Assembly (NCBI RefSeq): GCF_002153655.1
Contig: NZ_JOPJ01000001.1
Coordinates: forward strand, 93,027 to 157,026
Source of the DNA: Acetobacter okinawensis
GTDB taxonomy: Bacteria; Pseudomonadota; Alphaproteobacteria; Acetobacterales; Acetobacteraceae
Direction: 5' to 3'
DNA length: 64,000 bases
Below are positions 9,634-18,805 of the stretch, in pieces. The notes under the pieces were generated by a model, which was not told the origin of the DNA, did no database searches, and saw only the letters and a program-made list of their open reading frames with translations. Position 1 is the first letter of the stretch. The number at the start of each line of letters is the position of its first letter. A program made the translations under genes and the position numbers.

Positions 9634-10617
9634 TCAGCCGCCCTTGCGCGCAGGGGGGGGCGTTGTGCCGGGTGTAAAGCCCAGAGCGCGGAAGGTCTCG
9701 CGCATATGGGGGGGGAGTTCCGCGCTGACAACCAGCCTGCCGCCAGCAGGGTGTGGCATATCCAGCTCACGCGCATGCAGGTGCAACTGGTCGGTAAAGC
9801 CCGAAGGATGCGCCGTAGCGCCACCATATTTGGGATCACCCAGAATGGGGGTTCCCAAAGACTCGCAATGCACGCGCAACTGGTGCGTGCGCCCCGTAAG
9901 CGGGGAAAGCCCGAGCCATGAGAACTTGCGGGCTGCCGAATCCAGTACCTCGTACACCGTGCGGGCGGACTGTGCGTCCTCATCCTTACGGTCGGCGGCT
10001 ACTGTAATGGCTCCCGGGCCTGCGCCAAGGCGGGCCAGAGGCTGGTCAATCTCGCCCGAAAGGGGGTCAGGCCTGCCAACAACAACTGCCCAGTATGTTT
10101 TTTTAACATCCCGCCCACGGAAGGCCGCAGCCAGCTTGGCAGCAACACCGGGGGTTCTGGCCAACAGCAGCAGACCGGACGTGTCCCGGTCGATCCGGTG
10201 GACAAGCCTTGGGCGCGGGTCCTCGGGGTTTTCACGCAGGCCATCAAGCATCATGTCCACATGGCGGGTAATGCCCGGACCACCCTGCACGGCAAGGCCG
10301 GAGGGTTTATTGAGCACGATCAGGTGCTTGTCCTGATAGACGACCATGCGCTGGATTTCGCGCACCAGCTTGTCATCCAGCGGGCGTGGCACATCACGCG
10401 CGGGCTTGGCGGCCATGGGAATGGGGGGAACGCGCACGCTCTGCCCCGGCTCCAGCCGGGTGGAGGCATCCACCCGCTTGCCCTCGACGCGAATCTGGCC
10501 CGTACGGCACAGTTTTTGCAGCGCGCCCTGGGTCAGGTGCGGGTAATGACGGCGGAAATAACGGTCGAGGCGGATACCGGCCTCGTCCTCGCTCACGGTA
10601 AGATTGACAACACTCAT
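9634..10617 (-). CDS. RluA-family pseudouridine synthase (RluC/D type)
   Basis: A 327-aa enzyme that isomerises uridines in 23S rRNA. An S4 RNA-binding domain covers about residues 15-75 (GIRLDRYFRRHYPHLTQG), followed by the catalytic domain with HRIDRDTSGLLLLA near residue 140, where the Asp is the nucleophile. GRTHQLRVH is the second family motif. The ATG at 10617 starts 10 bp after the rarA stop. The exact target uridines cannot be read from the sequence, so I give no symbol. Confidence 0.9.
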   Translation of the reverse strand: MSVVNLTVSEDEAGIRLDRYFRRHYPHLTQGALQKLCRTGQIRVEGKRVDASTRLEPGQSVRVPPIPMAAKPARDVPRPLDDKLVREIQRMVVYQDKHLIVLNKPSGLAVQGGPGITRHVDMMLDGLRENPEDPRPRLVHRIDRDTSGLLLLARTPGVAAKLAAAFRGRDVKKTYWAVVVGRPDPLSGEIDQPLARLGAGPGAITVAADRKDEDAQSARTVYEVLDSAARKFSWLGLSPLTGRTHQLRVHCESLGTPILGDPKYGGATAHPSGFTDQLHLHARELDMPHPAGGRLVVSAELPPHMRETFRALGFTPGTTPPPARKGG

Positions 10618-10627
10618 GCGCTGATAT

Positions 10628-11971
10628 TCACGACTGGCGCCGTTCCCGCAAGCGGGACCATGTTTCCAGCCTGTGTTTAACCTCCCGTTCGTAGCCTCTA
10701 CCCGTTGGATTATAAAAGGTCTGGCGGCGCATACCATCGGGGAAATAATTCTGCCCCGAGAACCCTTCCTCCGCATCGTGGTCGTATTCATACCCCTTGC
10801 CGTAGCCAATATCCTGCATCAGCCGGGTGGGGGCGTTGAGAATATGGGCGGGGGGAATAAGGCTACCCGTCGCCTTGGCCGCACGCCGCGCTGCGCCATA
10901 CGCCTTATAAGCCGCATTGGATTTGGGGGCGGTGGCAAGGTGCACCACAAGCTGGGCCAGAGCCAGCTCGCCCTCGGGGGAGCCGAGCCGCTCGTACGTC
11001 TCCCACGCAGCCACGGCCAGCGGGAGCGCGTTGGGGTCGGCCATCCCCACATCCTCAGTTGCAAACCGGGTCAGCCTGCGGGCCAGATAACGCGGGTCCT
11101 CCCCACCTTCGAGCATACGGGCAAACCAGTACAGGGCTGCATCGGGGTCCGACCCGCGGAGTGATTTATGCAGGGCGGAAATAAGGTTGTAATGCTCCTC
11201 GCGGTCCCGGTCATACAGAATGGCCCTTTTGGCCAGCAACCGGGCCAGCGCCTGCGCATCCAGCGGTTTTGTGTTCTTCAGGCTCAGCACCTGCTCCACC
11301 ATGTTCAGCAGGTAGCGACCATCCCCATCCGCCATGGCGCGCAGGGTCGCGCGGCCGTCCTCCGTAAGGGGCAGGGGGTGGCCTGTCTCCTCCTCCGCAC
11401 GCGCAAGCAGGGCCTCAAGTGCCGGGTCATCCAGCCGGTTCAGCACCATGACCTGACAGCGTGAGAGCAAAGCCGAGTTGAGCGCAAAGGAGGGGTTTTC
11501 TGTCGTGGCTCCCACCAGCACAACGGTGCCATCCTCCACCACGGGCAGAAATCCGTCCTGCTGCGCGCGGTTGAAGCGGTGGATCTCATCCACAAACAAA
11601 AGCGTGCCAATCCCGCCCTGAGCGAGCTTGCGCGCCGCATCGAACGCTTTTTTAAGATCCGCAACACCCGAAAACACGGCCGAAATCTGCATGAACCGCA
11701 ACCCTGCCGCCTGTGCCAGCAGGCGGGCAATGGTGGTCTTGCCGACCCCCGGCCCACCCCACAGGATCAGGCTGGGCAGGGTGCCGCGCTCAAGCATAAG
11801 GGTCAGTGTGCCCTCCGGCCCCAGCAGGTGCCCCTGCCCCACCACATCAGCCAGACAGGCCGGGCGCAGGCGGTCCGCCAGCGGCTGGGTCGGGGTGTGT
11901 CTGCCACCGGCACGCGCGGGAGTATCCTCCTGCGGTGGCGGTGCAGCGCCAAACAGGTCCTCCCCCGTCAT
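10628..11971 (-). CDS. rarA: Replication-associated recombination protein A (AAA+)
   Basis: RarA/MgsA (447 aa) is an AAA+ ATPase related to clamp loaders that acts at stalled forks. The Walker A GGPGVGKTTIA is near residue 70, Walker B FVDEIHRFNRAQQD near 125, and sensor 1 is GATTENPSF. The C-terminal half carries the conserved YKAYGAA and the PTRLMQDIGYGKGYEYDHD segment typical of RarA/WRNIP1. The length is normal. Confidence 0.95.
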   Translation of the reverse strand: MTGEDLFGAAPPPQEDTPARAGGRHTPTQPLADRLRPACLADVVGQGHLLGPEGTLTLMLERGTLPSLILWGGPGVGKTTIARLLAQAAGLRFMQISAVFSGVADLKKAFDAARKLAQGGIGTLLFVDEIHRFNRAQQDGFLPVVEDGTVVLVGATTENPSFALNSALLSRCQVMVLNRLDDPALEALLARAEEETGHPLPLTEDGRATLRAMADGDGRYLLNMVEQVLSLKNTKPLDAQALARLLAKRAILYDRDREEHYNLISALHKSLRGSDPDAALYWFARMLEGGEDPRYLARRLTRFATEDVGMADPNALPLAVAAWETYERLGSPEGELALAQLVVHLATAPKSNAAYKAYGAARRAAKATGSLIPPAHILNAPTRLMQDIGYGKGYEYDHDAEEGFSGQNYFPDGMRRQTFYNPTGRGYEREVKHRLETWSRLRERRQS

Positions 11972-12111
11972 ACTCTTCTGTGCCGTGTGGTCATGGCGTT
12001 CATCCCCCCACTATCCCCCAATCCATCGTGCTGGCCTTTATATCGCCATGCGGCCCCTGTTTTTCCAGTGGGTCTGTTTGCAGCAGGCGCCGCCATGCCT
12101 GCCCCCAAGCG

Positions 12112-12780
12112 TCAGTCTTCCGGCTGGGCAGGCAGGTCAAACAGGCTTGCGGGAATATCCGCCCCCGGATGCACGTCTGACAGGGTCACGCGGGTCTCGC
12201 GCCCCTGTGCGTCCACCACGCTCCATGACCGCAGGGCCAGCGGGTTTTCATAAAAAACCAGCGTCAGGCTGCCATCCCCCGGCTGGGCAGCCCGCACCAG
12301 CTTGACCGCAACCAGCCCGCCTTCGTGGCGGAACGCAGTCACGACCACCCCATCGGACAGGCTGACATGCTGGGCCAGCAGCAGCCCAAGCGGTGTGCGG
12401 TCCATGGGAATGACCGAAGTCTGGTCCAGCTGATTATCGCGGAACACGACCTTGCCCTGACTGGCAACCAGCAGCAGAGGCGATGGCGGGTCATAGGCAA
12501 GGCGCATCTGTCCGGGGCGCTTCATCCAGACCGTGCCGGTTGTGCGTTTGCCTTCGGCATCTATCTGCTGGATATGCGCCTCAAACGTGAGCGAACGGTT
12601 GAGTGCCTGCTCGATTTTGGCCACCCATGCCCGATCGGAGGTGGAAAGACGTGCAGGCACAACAGCAGATGCCGCAAGGCCCTGCCCCTCTGCCCCACCC
12701 GCATCCTGTGCATGGGCAACCCCTGCAAACAGGGCCAGACTGGCGCACAATGGCGCAACCGCGCGGAAAATAGTCTTCAT
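12112..12780 (-). CDS. LolA-like outer-membrane lipoprotein carrier
   Basis: A 222-aa secreted protein with signal peptide residues 1-24 (cut after AHA). The body matches the LolA fold: GTVWMKRPGQMRLAYDPPSP, the segment VVFRDNQLDQTSVIPMDRTPLGLLL, and alternating beta strands. LolA carries lipoproteins across the periplasm to LolB. Alphaproteobacterial members are divergent and some are called DUF2092-like or LolA-related, so the carrier role is inferred. The gene stands alone, 140 bp downstream of the rarA start and 58 bp from ubiA. Confidence 0.82.
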   Translation of the reverse strand: MKTIFRAVAPLCASLALFAGVAHAQDAGGAEGQGLAASAVVPARLSTSDRAWVAKIEQALNRSLTFEAHIQQIDAEGKRTTGTVWMKRPGQMRLAYDPPSPLLLVASQGKVVFRDNQLDQTSVIPMDRTPLGLLLAQHVSLSDGVVVTAFRHEGGLVAVKLVRAAQPGDGSLTLVFYENPLALRSWSVVDAQGRETRVTLSDVHPGADIPASLFDLPAQPED

Positions 12781-12838
12781 GATCGTGGCATCTCACCTTG
12801 ACTGCCAGCCTTTGGTGCCAGCAAAAAACGCAACAACA

Positions 12839-13756
12839 TCAAACAGCCAGCAACCCAAGTGCGAGCGCCAGCGCAATGGTCAGTCCGATTTCGCGGTTGG
12901 CCCGGAACTGCGCAAGGCACAAAGCCGGTTTGGCCGGGTTAACCGCCACCACCTGCCGCCAGAACAAAATAGCGGGCAGCAACAGAGCGGGCCAGAACAG
13001 CACACCAGCCCCCGCCAGCAGGCCAGCACCTGCCAGCAGCACAACCGTCAGCCCGTAACACACCCCTATAAAGGAGCGTGCCCGCCCCGCCATAAGGCGC
13101 GATGTGGATTTAACGCCTATCCGCGCGTCATCTTCCATATCCTGAAAGCCGTAGATCGTATCAAACCCAAGCTGCCAGACAATCGTGGCAGCATAAAGGG
13201 CGGCCTGCGCCCATGCCAGTTGCCCTGCCGCAGCCGCATACCCCATGGGGGCGCCAAAACCGAAGGTAAACCCCATGACAAGCTGCGGCCACCACGTAAA
13301 CCGTTTGGCCAGCGGGTAAAGGCCCACAAGCACCAGAGAGGACACACCCAGCACCCACGACAGGGCATTAAGCTGCACCAGCACGCCCAGCCCCATGGCC
13401 AGCAGCAGGAGCAAAAAGCCCGCAGCCTGCCCCATGCTCAACGCCCCGGAGGCCAGTGGCCGCCCCGCCGTGCGCGCGACCTGACGGTCAATATCACGGT
13501 CCCACATGTCATTCACAACACAGCCAGCAGAGCGCATGACCAGACTGCCAATGCCAAACAGGGCAATCAGGCGCAGCCGCTCCATGGGAGCAACCCCCTG
13601 TGGCAACAGAATACCCCACATACCGGGAAGCCACAAAAGCCACGTCCCCACAGGCCGGTCCAGCCGCGCCAGCAATGCATAGCCTTGCAGGGAAGGAGGA
13701 AGGCGGGCGATCCATCCCGTAACCCGGATGTCGGTATGGCTGGGGGAAGCAGACAC
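12839..13756 (-). CDS. ubiA: 4-hydroxybenzoate polyprenyltransferase
   Basis: UbiA (about 305 aa) attaches the polyprenyl chain to 4-hydroxybenzoate in ubiquinone synthesis. It is an integral membrane enzyme with about eight or nine helices. The first Mg-diphosphate motif is NDMWDRDIDRQVART and the second YGFQDMEDD. ARLDRPVGTWLL is the family N-terminal signature. The frame stays open up to 13936, into rsmE on the other strand; I set the start at a GTG (13756) shortly before the conserved HTDI region, but its ribosome site is weak, so the start is uncertain. Confidence 0.9.
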   Translation of the reverse strand: MSASPSHTDIRVTGWIARLPPSLQGYALLARLDRPVGTWLLWLPGMWGILLPQGVAPMERLRLIALFGIGSLVMRSAGCVVNDMWDRDIDRQVARTAGRPLASGALSMGQAAGFLLLLLAMGLGVLVQLNALSWVLGVSSLVLVGLYPLAKRFTWWPQLVMGFTFGFGAPMGYAAAAGQLAWAQAALYAATIVWQLGFDTIYGFQDMEDDARIGVKSTSRLMAGRARSFIGVCYGLTVVLLAGAGLLAGAGVLFWPALLLPAILFWRQVVAVNPAKPALCLAQFRANREIGLTIALALALGLLAV

Positions 13757-13925
13757 GATTCTGATAAAGCCTCTGGTCAGGGACAACACACACCATGGTG
13801 CGCAGCCCCCTATGCCACAAACCGGCGCGCACCATAACCTCCCCACCACGCCTGCCTTTGCAAAACCGGGTGTTTCGTGCGTAAACCGGGCCTGTTCTTC
13901 CGTTACGTGAGCAGATGCAGGATAA

Positions 13926-14699
13926 ATGACCGGCATGAATGGCCTCTCCCGCCTCCCCCGCCTGTATGTGGACCCAGCCCTTGTGCCGGTGCCAAACGCA
14001 GGTGCTACCTGCCCGATCCCGCCCGAGCAGGCCCGCTACCTTGGCACCGTCCTGCGCAGGAAAGCTGGCGATCAGGTGCGTGTCTTCCACGCTGGTATGG
14101 GCGAGTGGCTGGCCAGCATTGCCGACATTCGCAAAGACCGGGGCAGTCTGGCCCTTGAGCGCCAGATCCGCCCGCCCCAGCCCTGCCCGCCGCTGCAACT
14201 GGCCTTTGCCCTACTCAAGCGCGACGCTACTGATCTGGTCATCCGCATGGGTACGGAGCTGGGGGTCAGCACGTTTCTCCCCCTTGTGAGCGAGCGCACC
14301 AACACGCACCGCGTCAACCCCGAACGGCTGCACGCCATAGCGGTGGAAGCCGCCGAACAATGCGAGCGGCTGGACATACCCACCATAGCCCCGGTGCAGA
14401 CCCTGCCCACCCTGCTGGGGCAGTGGCCGCAGACCAGCACCCTGTTTGCCGCCATTGAGCGGCTGGGCGAGCGCACGGCGGAACCCACCCACACGCCCCC
14501 GCAGGTACGCGCAGGCGACGGACTCCTGATCGGACCTGAAGGCGGGCTGAGTGAGGCCGAATGCCAGACCCTGCTCCAGCGCCCCTTTGTTGCCCCGTTT
14601 TCCCTTGGTTCGCTGGTGTTACGGGCCGATACAGCCGTGGTGGCGGGGCTGGCCCTGCTGGGCAATGGCTTGCGCTCTGCCCCCGTTTCATCACAATAA
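13926..14699 (+). CDS. rsmE: 16S rRNA m3U1498 methyltransferase
   Basis: RsmE (257 aa) methylates U1498 of 16S rRNA in the decoding region. It is a SPOUT enzyme with an N-terminal PUA-like domain (HYLGTVLRRK-like segment at residues 37-46) and the knot motifs GTELGVSTFLPL, ERTNTHRVNPERL and IGPEGGLSEAE. LGSLVLRADTA is the final SAM-loop motif. It is transcribed divergently from ubiA and lies 61 bp before gshA. Confidence 0.94.
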   Translation: MTGMNGLSRLPRLYVDPALVPVPNAGATCPIPPEQARYLGTVLRRKAGDQVRVFHAGMGEWLASIADIRKDRGSLALERQIRPPQPCPPLQLAFALLKRDATDLVIRMGTELGVSTFLPLVSERTNTHRVNPERLHAIAVEAAEQCERLDIPTIAPVQTLPTLLGQWPQTSTLFAAIERLGERTAEPTHTPPQVRAGDGLLIGPEGGLSEAECQTLLQRPFVAPFSLGSLVLRADTAVVAGLALLGNGLRSAPVSSQ

Positions 14700-14760
14700 G
14701 GTAATTGCTCCTGTCTTGCCCCACGACCGCAAGGCTGTTTTTTGGGATACAGAAAACCTC

Positions 14761-16191
14761 ATGTCCAACCCCGGCGCCTCAGACACAACGCCCATCCATT
14801 CCATTGCACAGCTTGTCGACGTGCTGGCACAGGGCTGCAAACCGCGTGATGCGTGGCGCATAGGCACAGAACACGAAAAATTCGGCTTTATCCGCCCCGA
14901 AGCCATAGCGGGCGACAATGCCCCGCAGGCAGGTGGCACGGCCTACGCCACCCCGCCCTATGCCCCACAGGGCATTGAAACCCTGCTCCGCAACCTCCAC
15001 AAATCCGAACCCGATGACTGGACCTCCGTGCTGGATGAGGGGAACATCATCGGGCTTAAAGGTCAGGGGGAGGCCGCAGGAGCCGCCATATCGCTCGAAC
15101 CTGCGGGGCAGTTCGAACTCTCGGGCGCACCGCTGCGCACCCTGCATGACACGGCGGAAGAGCTGAGCAACCATTTTGATTCCGTACGCCCGCTGGCGCG
15201 CAAACTTGGGCTAGGCTTTGCCCCTCTGGGCTTCCACCCCACCGCCACCCGTGCCGCACAGCCATGGATGCCCAAAACCCGCTACGGCATTATGCGTGAC
15301 TACATGCCCAAGGTTGGCACCATGGGGCTGGACATGATGCAGCGCACCTGTACCGTGCAGGTCAATCTGGACTTCGGCTCCGAACAGGACATGGTGCGCA
15401 AGATGCAGGTCTCCATGGCACTGCAACCTGTGGCCACCGCCCTGTTTGCCAACTCTCCCTTTGTGGAGGGTAAACCCAACAACTTCCTCTCCAACCGCGC
15501 ACGGGTCTGGACCGATACGGACAACGCCCGCTCCGGCATGCCGCCCTGCGTGTTTGAAAAAGACTTTGGCTTTGAACGCTACGTGGAGTGGGCGCTGGAC
15601 GTTCCCATGTACTTTATCATGCGTGAAGGCCGGATGCGTAATGTGGCGGGCCGCTCCTTCCGCGCATGGATGAACGGGGAACGTCAGGACGGGCTGGAGG
15701 ACGTAACCCCCACGCTGGGCGATTTTGAGGACCACCTGACAACCGCCTTCCCCGATGTGCGGCTCAAGCAGTTCCTGGAAATGCGCGGGGCCGATGCCGG
15801 ATCGCCCGAAATGATGATGGCCCTGCCCGCCCTGTGGACCGGCCTGCTGTATGATGATGCAGCCCTTGAGGCCGCATGGGAACTGGTGCGCGCCCGCCCG
15901 TGGGAAGACTACGTCAAACTGCGCGAGCTTGTCCCCATGATGGGGCTGGACACACCATGGGGCGAAGGCACGGTGCGCGATCTGGCGGCCCATATGCTCT
16001 CCATCTCCATGGACGGTCTGCAAAACCGCGATATGGTGGACGAGCAGAGCCAGACGAGCGAATGGGTATACCTTGCCCCCCTGACCGCCCTTGCCGCAGG
16101 TGCGCCCACACAGGCCGAACACTGGCTGGAGCGCTATTACGGCCCGTGGATGGGCGATGCCTCGCGCATTTTCCTTGAAAGCGAAATCTGA
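14761..16191 (+). CDS. gshA: Glutamate-cysteine ligase
   Basis: GshA (476 aa) joins glutamate and cysteine in the first step of glutathione synthesis. The sequence is of the plant and alphaproteobacterial class (GCS2-like): RIGTEHEKFGF at about residue 38, the ISLEPAGQFELSGAP block near 108, and DYMPKVGTMGLDMMQRTCTVQVN near 180. The ATG at 14761 is followed at once by the conserved helical N-terminus. Its stop codon is directly abutted by the stop of the next gene on the other strand, with no space for a terminator. Confidence 0.94.
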   Translation: MSNPGASDTTPIHSIAQLVDVLAQGCKPRDAWRIGTEHEKFGFIRPEAIAGDNAPQAGGTAYATPPYAPQGIETLLRNLHKSEPDDWTSVLDEGNIIGLKGQGEAAGAAISLEPAGQFELSGAPLRTLHDTAEELSNHFDSVRPLARKLGLGFAPLGFHPTATRAAQPWMPKTRYGIMRDYMPKVGTMGLDMMQRTCTVQVNLDFGSEQDMVRKMQVSMALQPVATALFANSPFVEGKPNNFLSNRARVWTDTDNARSGMPPCVFEKDFGFERYVEWALDVPMYFIMREGRMRNVAGRSFRAWMNGERQDGLEDVTPTLGDFEDHLTTAFPDVRLKQFLEMRGADAGSPEMMMALPALWTGLLYDDAALEAAWELVRARPWEDYVKLRELVPMMGLDTPWGEGTVRDLAAHMLSISMDGLQNRDMVDEQSQTSEWVYLAPLTALAAGAPTQAEHWLERYYGPWMGDASRIFLESEI

Positions 16192-17283
16192 TTACAGCAC
16201 GGACAAAAGGCGCTGCTCCAGCCGTGCGGACTGGACAGACGCCCTAAGCCGCTCGCGCGCAACCCTGCGCGCCGCCTGCCCCATGCCTGCACGCACCCCC
16301 ATGTGCAGCACATGGGCAAGGGCATCGGCCAGTGCCTGCGCATTCCCCGCAGGCACCACCATGCCCCCACCATCCAGCATGCCGTCATCCAGCCCGGCCT
16401 CAGCCGAGGCCACAACTGGCACACCGCACATCAAAGCCTCCGCCGCCACACTGGGCAGCCCTTCCTGATCGCCCCCTGCGGCGCGCACGCTCGGCACAAC
16501 AAGGGCTATGGCATGCTCAAGCTGCTGGCGTAGCTGCGCGGCGGCCAGCCAGCCTGTAAAACGGACATGCTCCAACCCCTGCGCAGACTGCTCCATGGCC
16601 GCACGCATGGGCCCATTCCCCGCCAGCACCACCTGTGGGGTCAGCCCCTGTGCCGCCAGAAGACGCAGGGCGTCCAGCAGAACGGGCAGCCCTTTTTTTT
16701 CCACAAACCGTCCGGCAAACACCAGCCGGTCGAATGGCCCACGCGCTGGGGGCACATCTTCCGTACCAATGTTGAGCACGTCCAGCTTATGGTCTGGCAC
16801 ACCACGCTCCGCCAGCTTATCCCGCACCCCATCAGAGACACAGATAAACACGGAGCTATACGCCACCAGCGCCTGCCACCGGCGCTGGAAAATGGGGGGA
16901 GGAAAACTGTTGGTGTAATGCCGCTCCTTAAAAGCGTCCCCACCATGGAACGTTACAACCAGCGGCAGCCCCAGTTGCTGGGCAATGGGGAGCGCCAAAG
17001 CGCCACCCCGGCCAAACTGGGCATGCACCACAACAGGCGCCAGGTCCGCCACGGCAGACCCTGCGCCCCACCCCATCTGCCGGAACGCCAGCCGCCGCAC
17101 CCCGCCCAGCACATGCCCCTCACCAATAATACGTAAGGTACTGGCCAGATCGGCCGGAGGGTTGTCGCGGTGACACCCAACCCAGAAGGGTTTGAGACGG
17201 CTAAAGGCCATATACTGCCTGCGCATGAACGCATGCTCGGACGCGGGCAAAATCCTGTCACGGTAAACAAGGCATGTTTTCAC
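16192..17283 (-). CDS. GT4-family glycosyltransferase
   Basis: A 363-aa protein with two Rossmann-like halves of a GT-B fold. The N-terminal half has the HAQFGRGG segment and VVTFHGGDAF near residue 115. The C-terminal half has VFAGRFVEKKGLPVLLDAL, GNGPM, and the nucleotide-sugar motif EGLPSVAAEALMCGVPVVAS with the E-x7-E pattern of GT4 enzymes. I start at GTG 17283 (VKTCLVYRD) because GGAG lies 9 nt upstream. The acceptor is unknown; an envelope polysaccharide or glycolipid is a guess. It follows the MFS gene by 19 bp. Confidence 0.83.
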   Translation of the reverse strand: MKTCLVYRDRILPASEHAFMRRQYMAFSRLKPFWVGCHRDNPPADLASTLRIIGEGHVLGGVRRLAFRQMGWGAGSAVADLAPVVVHAQFGRGGALALPIAQQLGLPLVVTFHGGDAFKERHYTNSFPPPIFQRRWQALVAYSSVFICVSDGVRDKLAERGVPDHKLDVLNIGTEDVPPARGPFDRLVFAGRFVEKKGLPVLLDALRLLAAQGLTPQVVLAGNGPMRAAMEQSAQGLEHVRFTGWLAAAQLRQQLEHAIALVVPSVRAAGGDQEGLPSVAAEALMCGVPVVASAEAGLDDGMLDGGGMVVPAGNAQALADALAHVLHMGVRAGMGQAARRVARERLRASVQSARLEQRLLSVL

Positions 17284-17302
17284 CCCAGATGACTCCGGCA
17301 CA

Positions 17303-18697
17303 CTATGCCGCCCGCCCCACCAGCAGGCGGCTGGCACTCAGCAGTGCCGCAAACAGGGCAACACACCCCGCCACCAACAGGCACTCACGGTTAGCGCCAC
17401 TGGCCCAGAAGGTAAAAAAGGCGGCCACACCCATGGCCCCCACCGTCTGCCCGGCCTGACGGGCCACCTGCACCATGCCACTGGCCCCACCAGCCCTGTG
17501 CAGGGGGGCGGCAACCATCATCGCTCTGTTGTTGGGGGGCTGAAAACACCCAAATCCCCACCCGGCAAGAGCGGTACGCCATGCAATATCCCACAATGCA
17601 GGGTGGGCTGGCAGTTGCCAGAGCAGAAAAAAGCCCGAAGCCGTAAGCCCAAGCCCAATGGAGGACAGAACCCCGGCCGAAATCCGGTCCGCCACCCGGC
17701 GGATAACTGGAGCCGAAAGGATAATGCCAATAGGCCACGGCGTAATGAGCAGCCCGGTCTGGGCCGAGCTAAGGCCCAATGCGTCATGCAAGGTAAAGGG
17801 CATGGACACGATGTAGAAATTGGAGGCAACAAACCCGCAGAACCCGGTCAGGAACGCCACAGCAAAATCGGGCCGCCGCAAAAGGTCCACCGGCATAATG
17901 GGCTGCGCCAGATGCGCCTCGCGCCGTACCAGCCACGCACCCGCCATAAGCCCACAGGCCAGCAGAAGCAGCGCGCTCACCCAGTTCTGGGCATGGGCCA
18001 GACCATCGCCCCCCATAACGCAGGCTCCAAAAGCCACCACGCACAGCACGCTGCCGGTTATGTCGGGCATATGGGCAGCACGGGGCGTGTTGGGCAGGGC
18101 ATAAAACGCCATGCCAAGTGCAACCGCCCCCAAAGGCAGATTGATCCAGAACAGCCACGGCCATGAGGCAAAGGTAAGTATACCCGCAGCAGCCGTTGGC
18201 CCAAGTGCTACGCCTAACGCCACAACCAGACCATTCAGCGCCATGCCGCGCCCGATTTCCGCCTGCGGGTAGATAAACCGTACCAGAGCGATGTTCACAC
18301 TCATGATGCAAGCGCCACCAATGCCCTGCAACACCCGTGCTCCGGCAAGCACGGGCAGGCTGGTAGCCGTGGCACACAGGAGTGACGCCACCATAAAGAG
18401 CAGAATCCCCGCCCGGCACAGCCGCGCAAACCCTACCCGGCTCCCAAGGGCCGCCAGTGGCAACAGCGAAACCAGACTGGCCATCTGATACGCATTGACA
18501 ATCCATATGGACGAGGAGGAGGAGGCCCTGAGGTCACGCGCAATGTCGGGCAGGGCCACATTGGCAATGGCGTAGTCCAGCAGCGCCAGAAAAACCGAGA
18601 GCGATACCGCCAGCATGGCCCAGTTTCTGGCCGGGCCATGCAGACCATTGGGCTGGTCTGGCTGGCGGGTCGGGGGCTGTGGCTGCGGGGGCGTCAT
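17303..18697 (-). CDS. MFS transporter, DHA2 (EmrB/QacA-like) family
   Basis: A 464-aa membrane protein with about 14 predicted helices. Motif A-like LGSRVGFARLCRAG follows helix 2, and the helix-1 motif LDYAIANVALPDIARDL is the D1 signature of DHA2 multidrug exporters. GARVLQGIGGACIMS is motif B and GLVVALGVALGPTAAAGIL matches motif C of drug-proton antiporters. The substrate cannot be predicted. It lies just upstream of the GT4 gene and 108 bp downstream of the der stop. Confidence 0.85.
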   Translation of the reverse strand: MTPPQPQPPTRQPDQPNGLHGPARNWAMLAVSLSVFLALLDYAIANVALPDIARDLRASSSSSIWIVNAYQMASLVSLLPLAALGSRVGFARLCRAGILLFMVASLLCATATSLPVLAGARVLQGIGGACIMSVNIALVRFIYPQAEIGRGMALNGLVVALGVALGPTAAAGILTFASWPWLFWINLPLGAVALGMAFYALPNTPRAAHMPDITGSVLCVVAFGACVMGGDGLAHAQNWVSALLLLACGLMAGAWLVRREAHLAQPIMPVDLLRRPDFAVAFLTGFCGFVASNFYIVSMPFTLHDALGLSSAQTGLLITPWPIGIILSAPVIRRVADRISAGVLSSIGLGLTASGFFLLWQLPAHPALWDIAWRTALAGWGFGCFQPPNNRAMMVAAPLHRAGGASGMVQVARQAGQTVGAMGVAAFFTFWASGANRECLLVAGCVALFAALLSASRLLVGRAA

Positions 18698-18805
18698 GCT
18701 CGGCTCTGGCTCCTTGTTGGGGCGCCATACTGCCTGCGGCAGACCTGCCAGCCCATGACAAAGCCGCAGCAGACGCCCTTTTGTGCAAATCCTGACCTGT
18801 TGGGG